Assembly: GCA_021804095.1 (NCBI GenBank)
Contig: JAJZKQ010000003.1
Location: 1 to 53,322, forward strand
Direction of reading: 5' to 3'
Source of the DNA: Microcaldota archaeon
GTDB taxonomy: Archaea > Micrarchaeota > Micrarchaeia > Micrarchaeales > CABMGC01
Length of the DNA stretch: 53,322 nt
A program made the position numbers and the translations under genes. Positions 39,677 to 49,226 of this stretch are shown here, one piece after another. Positions within the stretch are counted from its first letter, which is position 1, and the number at the start of each line of letters is the position of its first letter. The notes below the pieces were generated by a model. It had not been told where the DNA came from. It saw only the letters and a list, made by a program, of their open reading frames with translations, and did no database searches.

Positions 39677-42600
39677 ATGGTTTCTACAATGCTCTTTACC
39701 GACCTCCTAATCGGATTCTTATCAATAATGCTTCCAGGTTTCTTCCTGGCCTTAGGCCTCCTAAAGAAAACCAAGCTTAACCTGTTTGAGATATCGGTTA
39801 TAGGATTCATATTTGGAATGATATTTCCTCCTATGCTTACTTGGACAGAATCATACTTCAGGGACATCATACATGCATTCTCTTTTTCAGCAGGTCTCTA
39901 CAACATAAATGTAATATTGCTTACTATAATCGGAATTGCCATATCCTATCAGCAGGGTGCTCTAGACCTCTCTTTCCTTAAGAAAAAGGTCTCTTCTTCA
40001 AAATCCAATTCAAGAGTCATAACAGAAATAAATGCATCAGCAAGAGAGCGGATAACACATCTCAGAAAGCAGTTTTCTTCAGCAGAACTGGACATGACTA
40101 TGGTAAAGGCACATGAAAAAGAAGAGGAAGACCTGGTAAAAAGAAACAGTGATGAGATTGAGGCCCTAAAAAAGAAAGGCGCAGGTTCAGAAGAATTGGA
40201 ACATGTAAAAAAATCCCATATAGAGGAAGAAAACAGGCTCATAAGCGAGCATGAAAGAGAGGAAAAACATTTTCTAAGCAGTGGAAAGAGCACAGCAGAG
40301 AAAAGCTCTTCTTCAGACTCAAGGAAATGGGCTTATGTTGTATGGGGCATTCTCTTCGCGATAATGCTGATTACATTTGCTTCAAGAATAATAAATATAG
40401 GGAACTCTCCAAAATACTTCGAATTCGATCCCTATTTCGATATGTTAAGTACAAGGCAGATATTAGCCTACGGCTATCAATTCAGGCTTGACTACTCCGC
40501 ATGGCCTGTAAACAACGGCACTACAGACAGGATACAGCCATTGATTCCTTATCTGGAAGCATATTGGTATCGAATTGCAGATACGCATCCAAGTTCATCT
40601 ACAATAAGCACCAATCTTCTATCCCTCGTAAGTTCATATTATCCGCCAATAACAGCAGCGCTCCTTGTTTTCATAGTCTTCATGTTTGTCTATCATGAGT
40701 ACGGATCCCTGCCTGCACTTACTGCTGCAGCACTTGTAGCGACAATGCCTACCCTGATAACTACATTCATAGCAGGAGAGCAACTTCTTGAACCATGGGG
40801 TATCTTTGCATTATTCTTCATGGTGGCAGCATACTCTCTCGCAGTAAAAAATCCAAAAGAGAAGAGATATGCAATACTTGCCGGAATAGCATTCGCATCT
40901 AATTTCCTAGGAGCCCACTACTACAATGTAACCGCTGCAGTCCTTGCACTTTACATACTTGTACAAGGAATACTTGACACTCTGAGAAAAAAGAGCAGCA
41001 TAGACTTCTTCAAATCAAATGGGATTATGCTCCTTGTCATAATAATATTCTATGTAATATATGCTCCTTACAATGCAACCCTTACAAACAGGATCCCTAG
41101 CATACTTGGCATACCAACCATCATAGGTTTCCCACTCATAGCGTTTATAGCTGCACTGATATTCGAATATCTTCCCATGTATCTTGAAAAGTACAAACTC
41201 CTGAAAAGAACAACTGTAAACGATCTTGTAGTAAGAATAGGGCTTCTTGTCCTGATCCTGGCTCTTGCAGTGCTCAGTCCTCTCAGCAAGCCTATAACAT
41301 CTTTCTTAGCACTTGCTTCTCACTTCACAACACCTTCAACTCCCCTATTCATGACTGTACAAGAATACGTTACTACCGGAGCCGGATTCAACTTCGGATC
41401 AGCAGGATTTGGAGTTATAGGAGCAGCAATATCCGGATTTCCTATAACTGTATGGATAATTCTTGTACTATTTGGAATATTCACCATATATGATATTTTC
41501 GTAAAAGATTCAAGGTCCGCAATATTTACTTTCGTCATGGTAGCTGTGCTTACTGTGGCAGGAATGAGTGAAATAAAGTATCTTCCACACTTCGGTGTAG
41601 CTTACATAATCGCCCTTGGAATCGTTATAGGCGAACTTTACATCTTTATAAAAAAGCTTGAGCCTTCAAAGAGGCAGATCGCAACGTATGCCCTGATTGC
41701 TATCATACTAATTGCAATAATATTCGAATCAGTATCTATGCTAAGCACATTCACCGCCTATGGGAAAAGTTGCAATAATGTAACAAATGTCGTAGCCGCT
41801 ACCATGTATTGCAATACTCTTACAAACCAATGGCTAAATGCACTTTCATGGATGAAAAGCAACATAGGCCCCCACGCACCCAGAATACTCGCATGGTGGG
41901 ATTATGGAGACTGGATAAACTGGTTTGGAAATAGCAATGCCGTAATAAGAGGCGATAATGCAGTCGCAACACTTGACTACAATGTAGCAGCACACTTCGT
42001 TCTAGGCAACAAGGATGGATACAATGCTACCAGGCTTGCATCATTCATGGACAACACAGCCCAGGCAGGATATCTTTTATTTGACAATCAACTAGTGCAG
42101 AAATGGTCTGCCCTAGACTTCCTCGCCTGTGTAGACATAAACCAGACAAGCCGTGCCTATGCAATATCACAGGGAGTGCAATATAATCAGCCGTTCCTGA
42201 TAGGCACATCCCCATGCGAGACGGCTCATGATCCGGTAGACATAGCCATTCCAGAACAGCCTACTATAAACCAGTACTGCAGCTTTTCCAATACCACCAC
42301 TGCGGTTCAGGGATTAGCCCTTGTAGGAGAGACCATACCTAATGTTCTAAACTCATCGTACTGTGTCTCAACAACTCCCAACTCAAACGGAGTTCTGGAT
42401 GTATACAACGAAAACGGCACCAAGACCAATATAGTACTTTCTACTAACTATATTTTAGGAAACCTTCAGGGCCCTAACGGCCAGACGCTACTGGAATTCT
42501 TTGCAATATATCTACCAAACGGACCAAATGATACTATTACGAATGCCCCTACTGAGTTTTACAGCTCGACATACTACAAGGGCTTCTTCTTCGGGAAACT

Positions 42601-42763
42601 GCCAGGATACACTCTAGTTTATCCTGAGAACTTCTCCGGAATAAACATGGTGAACTCATCAAACCAGGTAATGATACTGAAGCTCAATAACTACACTGGA
42701 AAGCTTCCATACATACCTCCCAAGCCCAGCTGGGTTCACAACAATTACACTATACCTGGATGA
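39677..42763 (+). CDS. aglB: AglB/STT3-family oligosaccharyltransferase with an N-terminal extension
   Basis: FEFDPYFDML, GEQLLEPWGIF, catalytic-motif-like WWDYGDWINW; many TM segments and a C-terminal soluble domain. Confidence 0.92.
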   Translation: MVSTMLFTDLLIGFLSIMLPGFFLALGLLKKTKLNLFEISVIGFIFGMIFPPMLTWTESYFRDIIHAFSFSAGLYNINVILLTIIGIAISYQQGALDLSFLKKKVSSSKSNSRVITEINASARERITHLRKQFSSAELDMTMVKAHEKEEEDLVKRNSDEIEALKKKGAGSEELEHVKKSHIEEENRLISEHEREEKHFLSSGKSTAEKSSSSDSRKWAYVVWGILFAIMLITFASRIINIGNSPKYFEFDPYFDMLSTRQILAYGYQFRLDYSAWPVNNGTTDRIQPLIPYLEAYWYRIADTHPSSSTISTNLLSLVSSYYPPITAALLVFIVFMFVYHEYGSLPALTAAALVATMPTLITTFIAGEQLLEPWGIFALFFMVAAYSLAVKNPKEKRYAILAGIAFASNFLGAHYYNVTAAVLALYILVQGILDTLRKKSSIDFFKSNGIMLLVIIIFYVIYAPYNATLTNRIPSILGIPTIIGFPLIAFIAALIFEYLPMYLEKYKLLKRTTVNDLVVRIGLLVLILALAVLSPLSKPITSFLALASHFTTPSTPLFMTVQEYVTTGAGFNFGSAGFGVIGAAISGFPITVWIILVLFGIFTIYDIFVKDSRSAIFTFVMVAVLTVAGMSEIKYLPHFGVAYIIALGIVIGELYIFIKKLEPSKRQIATYALIAIILIAIIFESVSMLSTFTAYGKSCNNVTNVVAATMYCNTLTNQWLNALSWMKSNIGPHAPRILAWWDYGDWINWFGNSNAVIRGDNAVATLDYNVAAHFVLGNKDGYNATRLASFMDNTAQAGYLLFDNQLVQKWSALDFLACVDINQTSRAYAISQGVQYNQPFLIGTSPCETAHDPVDIAIPEQPTINQYCSFSNTTTAVQGLALVGETIPNVLNSSYCVSTTPNSNGVLDVYNENGTKTNIVLSTNYILGNLQGPNGQTLLEFFAIYLPNGPNDTITNAPTEFYSSTYYKGFFFGKLPGYTLVYPENFSGINMVNSSNQVMILKLNNYTGKLPYIPPKPSWVHNNYTIPG

Positions 42764-42774
42764 GGGATTAGTGA

Positions 42775-43926
42775 ATGAAACTTCTCATAATACAGCCATA
42801 TGTATCCCTTAAAGGCGGTTTTGAGCGTGTAATGCTGAAGATAGCCGAACACTATTCCGCATCTATATATACTCTCGAATACAATCCAAAAACAACATTT
42901 CCAGAATTCAAAAACCTAGACATAAAGGTAATCGGAAAGGATGTGCCTTTCTCAGAAGCACTTCCATACAGGGCATCGCAAGGCCTCAGATACGGGTACA
43001 ATTTCTATAATTTAAAGATAACCGAAGATTATGATGTGCTAAATGCACATATCTCCCCAAGCGAGTGGATACGCCATAAGAACCAGAGAGTCTTATGGTA
43101 CTGCCATACTCCTCCAAGGGAGGTTTTCGACCTCTACTCTGAAAGGATGAGGTATCGGTCATACAAAGAGAAATTCCTATATTCTGCAATGACCAAAGCC
43201 TACAAGCTGATATCCCACAGGGTTATAAAAAACATAGAAGCCATAGCTGCAAATTCAACAAATACACAGGCAAGAATCCTGAAATACCTTGGAAGGGAAT
43301 CCGAAGTCATAAATCCCGGGATAGACTATGAAAAATTCAGTAATCATGGAGATGACAAGTATTTCTTCTATCCTTCAAGAATACTTACCAACAAGCGCCA
43401 AGATTATGTAATAGAAGCATTCAAGCGGTTCAACAAGTCCTCTAAAAAAAGGTACCGCCTTATAATTGCAGGTACCCTGTCTGAGAATCCAGAACACCAG
43501 GCCTATTATAAAAAGTTAATATCCCTATCCAAAGGTCTAGACATAAAGATAAAAACAAACATAACAGACAAGGAGCTTTCAGGTCTCTATTCCGAATCTT
43601 CCGCTGTGCTCTTTTCCGCAATAAACGAGGATTATGGGTACGTGCCCTTGGAAGGAATGGCAAGTTCCAAGCCTGTAATATCTGTAAATGAAGGCGGACC
43701 GAGAGAGACAATATTGGAAGGAAAAACCGGTTTTCTAGTCAATTCGCCAAAGGAGATGGCCGAAAAAATGCTTTACCTCACAGAGCATCCAGGAGAATCA
43801 ACAAAGATGGGCAGAAATGGGAGGAAGCGAGTTATAAGCAACTATTCCTGGGAAATCTTCTTTAAAAAATTTGACAATGAACTCTCAAAAGCCAGCAAGC
43901 AGCCAGAAGACAAAAAAGAGAAATGA
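42775..43926 (+). CDS. Glycosyltransferase family 4
   Basis: FYPSRILTNKRQDYVIEAFKRF, YGYVPLEGMASSKPVISVNEGGPRETILEGKTGFLV. Confidence 0.92.
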   Translation: MKLLIIQPYVSLKGGFERVMLKIAEHYSASIYTLEYNPKTTFPEFKNLDIKVIGKDVPFSEALPYRASQGLRYGYNFYNLKITEDYDVLNAHISPSEWIRHKNQRVLWYCHTPPREVFDLYSERMRYRSYKEKFLYSAMTKAYKLISHRVIKNIEAIAANSTNTQARILKYLGRESEVINPGIDYEKFSNHGDDKYFFYPSRILTNKRQDYVIEAFKRFNKSSKKRYRLIIAGTLSENPEHQAYYKKLISLSKGLDIKIKTNITDKELSGLYSESSAVLFSAINEDYGYVPLEGMASSKPVISVNEGGPRETILEGKTGFLVNSPKEMAEKMLYLTEHPGESTKMGRNGRKRVISNYSWEIFFKKFDNELSKASKQPEDKKEK

Positions 43927-43978
43927 TGTAAAAACTGTAATGTATGCAATATTTACCCTAAAAACACATTAAATGAAC

Positions 43979-44020
43979 GCAGGGGAAGCCCACGCCGTTT
44001 ACGAGTGGAAGGATGTCAAG
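43979..44020 (+). mobile_element. Possible relic of an IS200/IS605-type (TnpB-associated) right end
   Basis: gcaggggaagcccacgccgtttacgagtggaaggatgtcaag resembles, from memory, the CCCACGCC-GTTTA-GGCGTGG-(G)AGGATGTCA hairpin ends of archaeal IS605-type elements; no tnpB ORF in the window. Confidence 0.35.
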
Positions 44021-44324
44021 AGATTACATACTTTGATATGACCTTTGTTGCCCTCTCGAGTACTATCTTTATGTCCTTGGTTGTATTTGATCCGGTACAG
44101 ATCAGTTTACCATTTTTGAATAATATTATAACTGCCTTAGGCTCCTTTATCCTATATATTGCCCCTGGAAATTGTTCAGGCTCGTAATCGACTTCCCTGA
44201 TATTCTTCGAAAGAGAAAATAAGTCTATATTGGCATGGAGATCCGATTTTACCACTATGTTTTGTATCTTTATTTTAGGATTTATCTTAACTAAGGGCTT
44301 TCTGCCTTTTTCTTCCTTTGCCAT
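44016..44324 (-). CDS. Single-repeat (half-size) TATA-binding protein
   Basis: [81 protein letters not shown] matches one TBP repeat only; 102 aa. Confidence 0.88.
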   Translation of the reverse strand: [102 protein letters not shown]

Positions 44325-44445
44325 GGTATTCAGATATACTTATAACATGAAGCTTTTTAAAGCTATCTTGGAAAATTACTCTTCCATAAGCTCTATTTTC
44401 ATATAAAGAGCAGGCATCTATCCACCAAACCGCTTTCTCCAAAGG

Positions 44446-44457
44446 TATAAATATTTT
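44446..44457 (+). promoter_or_regulatory. BRE/TATA-like promoter of the thermosome gene
   Basis: ccaaagg tataaatatttt upstream of the ATG at 44547. Confidence 0.5.
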
Positions 44458-44546
44458 GCCTGGTATAATATATTGTATTTCAGAATAGTGAGAATTGTTT
44501 TGAAAACGTCTCTATTTGTACTTAAAAAAGAAAAACAAGTGATAAT

Positions 44547-46199
44547 ATGGCAGAAAACCAACTAGGAGGGCAACAGTATTTGATATTACCTGAAGGGGCA
44601 AGCAGACTAATCGGAAAGGAAGCCCAACGTACCAACATTGCAGTAGGGTATGCAGTATCCAGCATAGTGCGAACTACTCTGGGTCCAAAGGGAATGGACA
44701 AGATGCTGGTAAGCGAATTAGGGGACATAATAATAACTAACGACGGAGCAACAATCCTGCAAGAGATGAATGTAGAGCATCCTATAGCAAAGATAATGGT
44801 TGAGATAGCCAAGACACAGGATAAGGAGGTAGGCGACGGAACAACCTCTGCAGTAATAATAGCGGGAGAGATGCTAAAGAACGCAGGAGGCCTGCTTGAC
44901 CAGGGAATACCGCCTGCAGCAATAATAAAAGGCTACGAGATGGCAAGATCCAAGGCATATGAGATATTAAACTCAATAGCCGGCAATATAAGCCTAAACG
45001 ATGAGGAAAAACTGCAAAAGATAGCAATGATCTCAATGGGCTCAAAGAACATAGGAAGCGCAGAGACAAAGCAGATGCTTGCCAAATTAGCATTGCAGGC
45101 AATAAAACAGGTATCCATAACCAACGGAGCCAAAGTAACAATAGACAGGGACTTCATAAAGCTCGAGAAGAAGGAAGGTAGCTCTATAGAAGAGACCAGC
45201 TTCATAAATGGGGTTCTTATAGACAAGGAAATAGCACATCCTGGAATGCCTAAACAGATAAAGGACGCAAAGATAGCTCTACTTGACGTTGCTCTGGAAA
45301 TAGAAAAGACAGAAACAGACGCAAGGATAGAGATAACCTCTCCAGACCAGATGCAGGCATTCCTAGCCCAGGAAGAAAAAATGCTTAAGGAGATGGCCGA
45401 AAAGATAGCAAAGAGCGGTGCAAACGTAATATTTGTCCAGAAAGGGATAGATGATGTTGCACAGCATTATCTCTCAAAGGCAGGCATAATGGCTGTCAGA
45501 AGGGCGAAGAAGAGCGACATGGAAAAGCTTGCAAAGGCAACAGGCGCAAGGCTTGTAACAAGCCTTGACGACCTCACAAAAGAGGATCTTGGATACGCAG
45601 GTCTGGTAGAAGAGAAGAAAGTCTCAGGAGAACAGATGGTATTCGTAGAGAAATGCAAAGATCCAAAGAGCGTCACCATCTTCATAAGGGGAGGCGCAAA
45701 ACAGACAGTTGACGAGGTAGAAAGGGCACTTACAGATGCTCTAGGCGCACTCGCAAGTGCAATAGAGTCAGGCAAATATGTGACTGGCGGAGGAAGCACT
45801 GAGATCGAGGTAGCCTCAAAGATAAGGGATTATGCAACTGATGTAGGTGGCAGGGAGCAGCTTGCCATACAGGCATTTGCAGACGCATTGGAGGTTATAC
45901 CTAAGACTCTTGCAGACAGCGCAGGAATGGATGCCATAGATACTCTAGTAAATCTAAGGACTAAGCATAAAACCGATGCCGGTAAAGTCTATGGAATAGA
46001 TGTATACACCAACTCCATAGCCGACATGGAAAAGCCAGGAGTAATAGAGCCTCTAAAGGTAAAGCTCCAGGCTCTTTCAAGCGCCACAGAAGCCACAGCC
46101 GCAATCCTAAGGATAGATGATATGATAAGTTCCAAAGGAAGATCGGGAGGCGGAGGAGGAGCAGGAATGCCTCCAGGAATGGGCGGAATGCCTGAATAA
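44547..46199 (+). CDS. thsA: Thermosome subunit (group II chaperonin)
   Basis: VRTTLGPKGMDKMLVSELGDIIITNDGATIL, GDGTTSAVIIAGEML, Gly/Met-rich C-terminus. Confidence 0.98.
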   Translation: MAENQLGGQQYLILPEGASRLIGKEAQRTNIAVGYAVSSIVRTTLGPKGMDKMLVSELGDIIITNDGATILQEMNVEHPIAKIMVEIAKTQDKEVGDGTTSAVIIAGEMLKNAGGLLDQGIPPAAIIKGYEMARSKAYEILNSIAGNISLNDEEKLQKIAMISMGSKNIGSAETKQMLAKLALQAIKQVSITNGAKVTIDRDFIKLEKKEGSSIEETSFINGVLIDKEIAHPGMPKQIKDAKIALLDVALEIEKTETDARIEITSPDQMQAFLAQEEKMLKEMAEKIAKSGANVIFVQKGIDDVAQHYLSKAGIMAVRRAKKSDMEKLAKATGARLVTSLDDLTKEDLGYAGLVEEKKVSGEQMVFVEKCKDPKSVTIFIRGGAKQTVDEVERALTDALGALASAIESGKYVTGGGSTEIEVASKIRDYATDVGGREQLAIQAFADALEVIPKTLADSAGMDAIDTLVNLRTKHKTDAGKVYGIDVYTNSIADMEKPGVIEPLKVKLQALSSATEATAAILRIDDMISSKGRSGGGGGAGMPPGMGGMPE

Positions 46200-46210
46200 T
46201 GAAAAACTAA

Positions 46211-46270
46211 AACAGGGCCGATGAAATCTGAACAAAAAACAGAAAAGGCCCTGTTATTTTTATTTTTTTT
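46211..46270 (+). terminator. Hairpin plus T-rich tract after the thermosome gene
   Basis: aacagggcc (46211-46219) pairs with ggccctgtt (46247-46255), followed by atttttatttttttt. Confidence 0.55.
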
Positions 46271-46374
46271 ATTTCCATCTATTTCTATGAAATAATAATC
46301 TTTCAAATAGCGGATTAATGTTCTGGAGAAACATTGGCTGGAATCCCGATCTCTAATCTTAAATAACTAGTCCA

Positions 46375-47328
46375 CTAAGCTGAAGCACAACCTGGACGAT
46401 TAAATCTACCAATAACAATGCCACTATTTGCATCTACGTATATGCCTCTTTCAAAATTAGGATTGAGACAATTTCCCATATTTTTACCTTCAATATACAC
46501 CGCCCAGACAAATATCAAAGGCGAAATATCTGTATAGTTATTATCTGTTTTAACAACATAGCTTAATGGCTCTAAATATGTATGATTCATATCTGATTCA
46601 ATCCCAAATCTTTTAGCTACTCCGATAGCATAACTCGGCGAGACTGAAATATAATATGGCTGCATTGGACCATCATACAACTCCCCAGAATTATTTGTAT
46701 CAAGTATTACCGAACCATTATTATAAACTGGCACAGCTATTGAGTCTTCTATGGTGTTGTTAACTATAACTATTCCAGAGTTCTGCACTATAGTATTACT
46801 CATAATGAGGTAATTTGCAATAGGTATATTATATGAAAAATAAACTATACTGACATTCGGATTAAACATAACAACTTCAGGCAGAGGATTTACATACATA
46901 TCATAATAATGCTGTCCTAGTCTATTTTCAAGAAAATCCGATGCGGCGCCTATCGCATTAGAAGCTATACTGGATTTAACGTCATTAGTGTTAATTGTTG
47001 CATTGTTTTGATTCAGCATCGGCAAAAAGTAAGATACTGGATAAAATCCATAATTTGTTGTATACCATCCGGTCTGCACCGATCCATAGCTGATTTTAGG
47101 CAACAGATAATAAATTGATAAGAGATTGCCAATGTCTGCAACTATAAAATTAGCTCCCTGAACCTGTACGGATACCAACCGGTATATCTGATTCGGAGAG
47201 ATCTGATTTAATTCAGAATTACGTATAATTCCAGGAATTACTACTAAAAATGCAAGCAGTACTATAAGTACTATAACTATTCCTATAATAGCAGATATGA
47301 CAAATACGATCCTCTTCCTACTATACAT
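46375..47328 (-). CDS. N-terminally membrane-anchored extracytoplasmic protein
   Basis: Single TM segment VFVISAIIGIVIVLIVLLAFLVVIPGI followed by an Asn/Tyr-rich soluble region. Confidence 0.7.
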   Translation of the reverse strand: MYSRKRIVFVISAIIGIVIVLIVLLAFLVVIPGIIRNSELNQISPNQIYRLVSVQVQGANFIVADIGNLLSIYYLLPKISYGSVQTGWYTTNYGFYPVSYFLPMLNQNNATINTNDVKSSIASNAIGAASDFLENRLGQHYYDMYVNPLPEVVMFNPNVSIVYFSYNIPIANYLIMSNTIVQNSGIVIVNNTIEDSIAVPVYNNGSVILDTNNSGELYDGPMQPYYISVSPSYAIGVAKRFGIESDMNHTYLEPLSYVVKTDNNYTDISPLIFVWAVYIEGKNMGNCLNPNFERGIYVDANSGIVIGRFNRPGCASA

Positions 47329-47655
47329 AAATTGATTTATACAAAACTATCTAAAAACATTCCGATGTCAAGCTCCGTATTTTATATTGGAGTAGTTCTT
47401 GCAGAAAATGAACCTTTTTCATTCATATTGCCTTTCTTATGTCTCTTTTAAGCATTACCGGATACGGCCTAAGTAATTTATCACCCCAAGATCCATTTGT
47501 GTTTCCTGGAAGGCGCAGTGTGCAATCACCTCGCTCCATTAGTGAACCTCAAGCCAGGACATACACCAAACCCAACGCAGACAAAAAGCTATATATCTTG
47601 AATACCATTATGTATTGCTGTTGAATAATCTTCATTATAAATACTGCGTGTTTTT

Positions 47656-48222
47656 ATGGCTAAAATAATAGTAACCGGCACCCCAGGCTCTGGAAAGTCA
47701 ACCATACTAAATAACATAAAAATTATCAGGATAATAAGCCTTGCAGACGAAATGCTCAAACGATCCTCAATAAACGGCGTAGTCGACAGAGACAAGCTAA
47801 GGTATATGTCCTATGACGAGATCGCTTCTATAAGGAAGGATGTTATCCTCAACACAATAAACAAGATAGATGGAGACCTTATAATAGATACACACCTGAC
47901 TGTCAAGAAGAAGACACGATATGTGCCTGGCTTCTCCAAATTCGATCTCGATTCCTTCAAAGAGCTAAAAGGCATAATATATATAGATGCTCACGCAAAC
48001 GATATAATGTTCAGAAGGCTTATCGACAAAACAAGATCAAGGGAGGACGAGCCAGAAGAAGAGATACACGAACAGCGGCGTATAAATATCTCAATGGCAT
48101 CATATTATGCAGCACATCTAAACCTGCCTTTATATATAGTAAAAAACAGGCAGAATCAAGTGGAACGCGCTGTCAGTGACATGGAAGAAGCAATAAATGA
48201 GATACTTGGAAAGAGTGTTTAA
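47656..48222 (+). CDS. adkA: Adenylate kinase, archaeal AdkA type
   Basis: IIVTGTPGSGKST; position upstream of DUF106 and rpl34e. Confidence 0.88.
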   Translation: MAKIIVTGTPGSGKSTILNNIKIIRIISLADEMLKRSSINGVVDRDKLRYMSYDEIASIRKDVILNTINKIDGDLIIDTHLTVKKKTRYVPGFSKFDLDSFKELKGIIYIDAHANDIMFRRLIDKTRSREDEPEEEIHEQRRINISMASYYAAHLNLPLYIVKNRQNQVERAVSDMEEAINEILGKSV

Positions 48223-48723
48223 ATGATACCCCTTCAGGCAGAAATAATACTAGTTGCAGCAGCTTACTCAATACTACTCATAGCACTACAAAGAGTAATC
48301 ATCGATGTAGACCGAATGTATGAACTGCGCGCACATATGAACACACATCAGAAACACCTGATGGAGCTCACAAAAAGAAATGCGACAAAGGAAGAAATTG
48401 CAGAAAAGCAGAAGGCGCTGATGGCTGTCAGTTCCGAGAGCATGAAGATGCAGATGAAGCCAATGATAGTAACCCTTCCATTATATGCTGTACTATATTA
48501 TCTAGTATTGCCACGCTACTTCAGCAATGTGCCAAACTTCCATATATTCTCATTCACTCTGAATTATGGGCTAGCATTTATAGTCTTTTCACTTATATTG
48601 ACTATGGTGCTCCAACAACTTATCGCATATTATGACCGAAGACGCCTAAAAGACAAGTACAATTTCGGCATAATGCAATCATCATTCAAAGAAGAGCCAA
48701 ATAATAATAACAATAATAATTAA
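48223..48723 (+). CDS. DUF106 / YidC-Oxa1-like membrane protein
   Basis: MKMQMKPMIVTLPLYAVLYYLVLPRYFSN; conserved adk-DUF106-rpl34e order. Confidence 0.86.
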   Translation: MIPLQAEIILVAAAYSILLIALQRVIIDVDRMYELRAHMNTHQKHLMELTKRNATKEEIAEKQKALMAVSSESMKMQMKPMIVTLPLYAVLYYLVLPRYFSNVPNFHIFSFTLNYGLAFIVFSLILTMVLQQLIAYYDRRRLKDKYNFGIMQSSFKEEPNNNNNNN

Positions 48724-48731
48724 ACTTAAAG

Positions 48732-49067
48732 GTGTTAAATTTGCCAAAACCTATGCATAGATCAAGAAGTATGAGAAGGCTGGACAGGGTAACTCCATCC
48801 GGAAAGCACGTTGTGCATTACGTAAGAAGGAAGAACTCAATGCCTCACTGCAGCATATGTAAAAATGAGCTTAGCGGAATATCAATCCAGAAGAATGCCA
48901 AAGGAAAGAGCCTAAAAACTAATTCCAGAATATTTGGAGGAGTACTATGTGGGAAGTGCGCTTCAGAAGTAGTCAAATATGCAAGCAGAATTGAGCATGG
49001 AGAGATGAAGATGAGCGATGTCAGCGTAAAGCAGAGAGCATACATCCTTCAGATGGTATCTCATTAA
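48732..49067 (+). CDS. rpl34e: Ribosomal protein L34e (eL34); the TTG at 48741 is a possible start
   Basis: HRSRSMRRLDRVTPSGKHVVHYVRRKN..CSICKNELSGI. Confidence 0.93.
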   Translation: MLNLPKPMHRSRSMRRLDRVTPSGKHVVHYVRRKNSMPHCSICKNELSGISIQKNAKGKSLKTNSRIFGGVLCGKCASEVVKYASRIEHGEMKMSDVSVKQRAYILQMVSH

Positions 49068-49226
49068 AGGCAATTTTTAAGCCCTTTCCACTGCAAATTA
49101 GCTACATAAGCGCATCAAGGAGATTGCTTACGATACAAAGCGACATCTTCGCAGTTCAAGTACAGTAACAAAGAAAGCCTGAAAGCAAGAGCAAGCCTAG
49201 AGCCTTCCGAATTAATACCTGTTTTC

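Noticed and set aside
44016-44547. Hidden first TBP repeat upstream of the half-TBP
   Set aside because: Only 222 bp separate it from the thermosome start, which also carries that gene's promoter; no TBP-like residues seen in the gap.
47439-47624. 61-aa ORF in the adkA upstream gap
   Set aside because: No domain and atypical composition; base-pairing potential suggests RNA or regulatory DNA instead.
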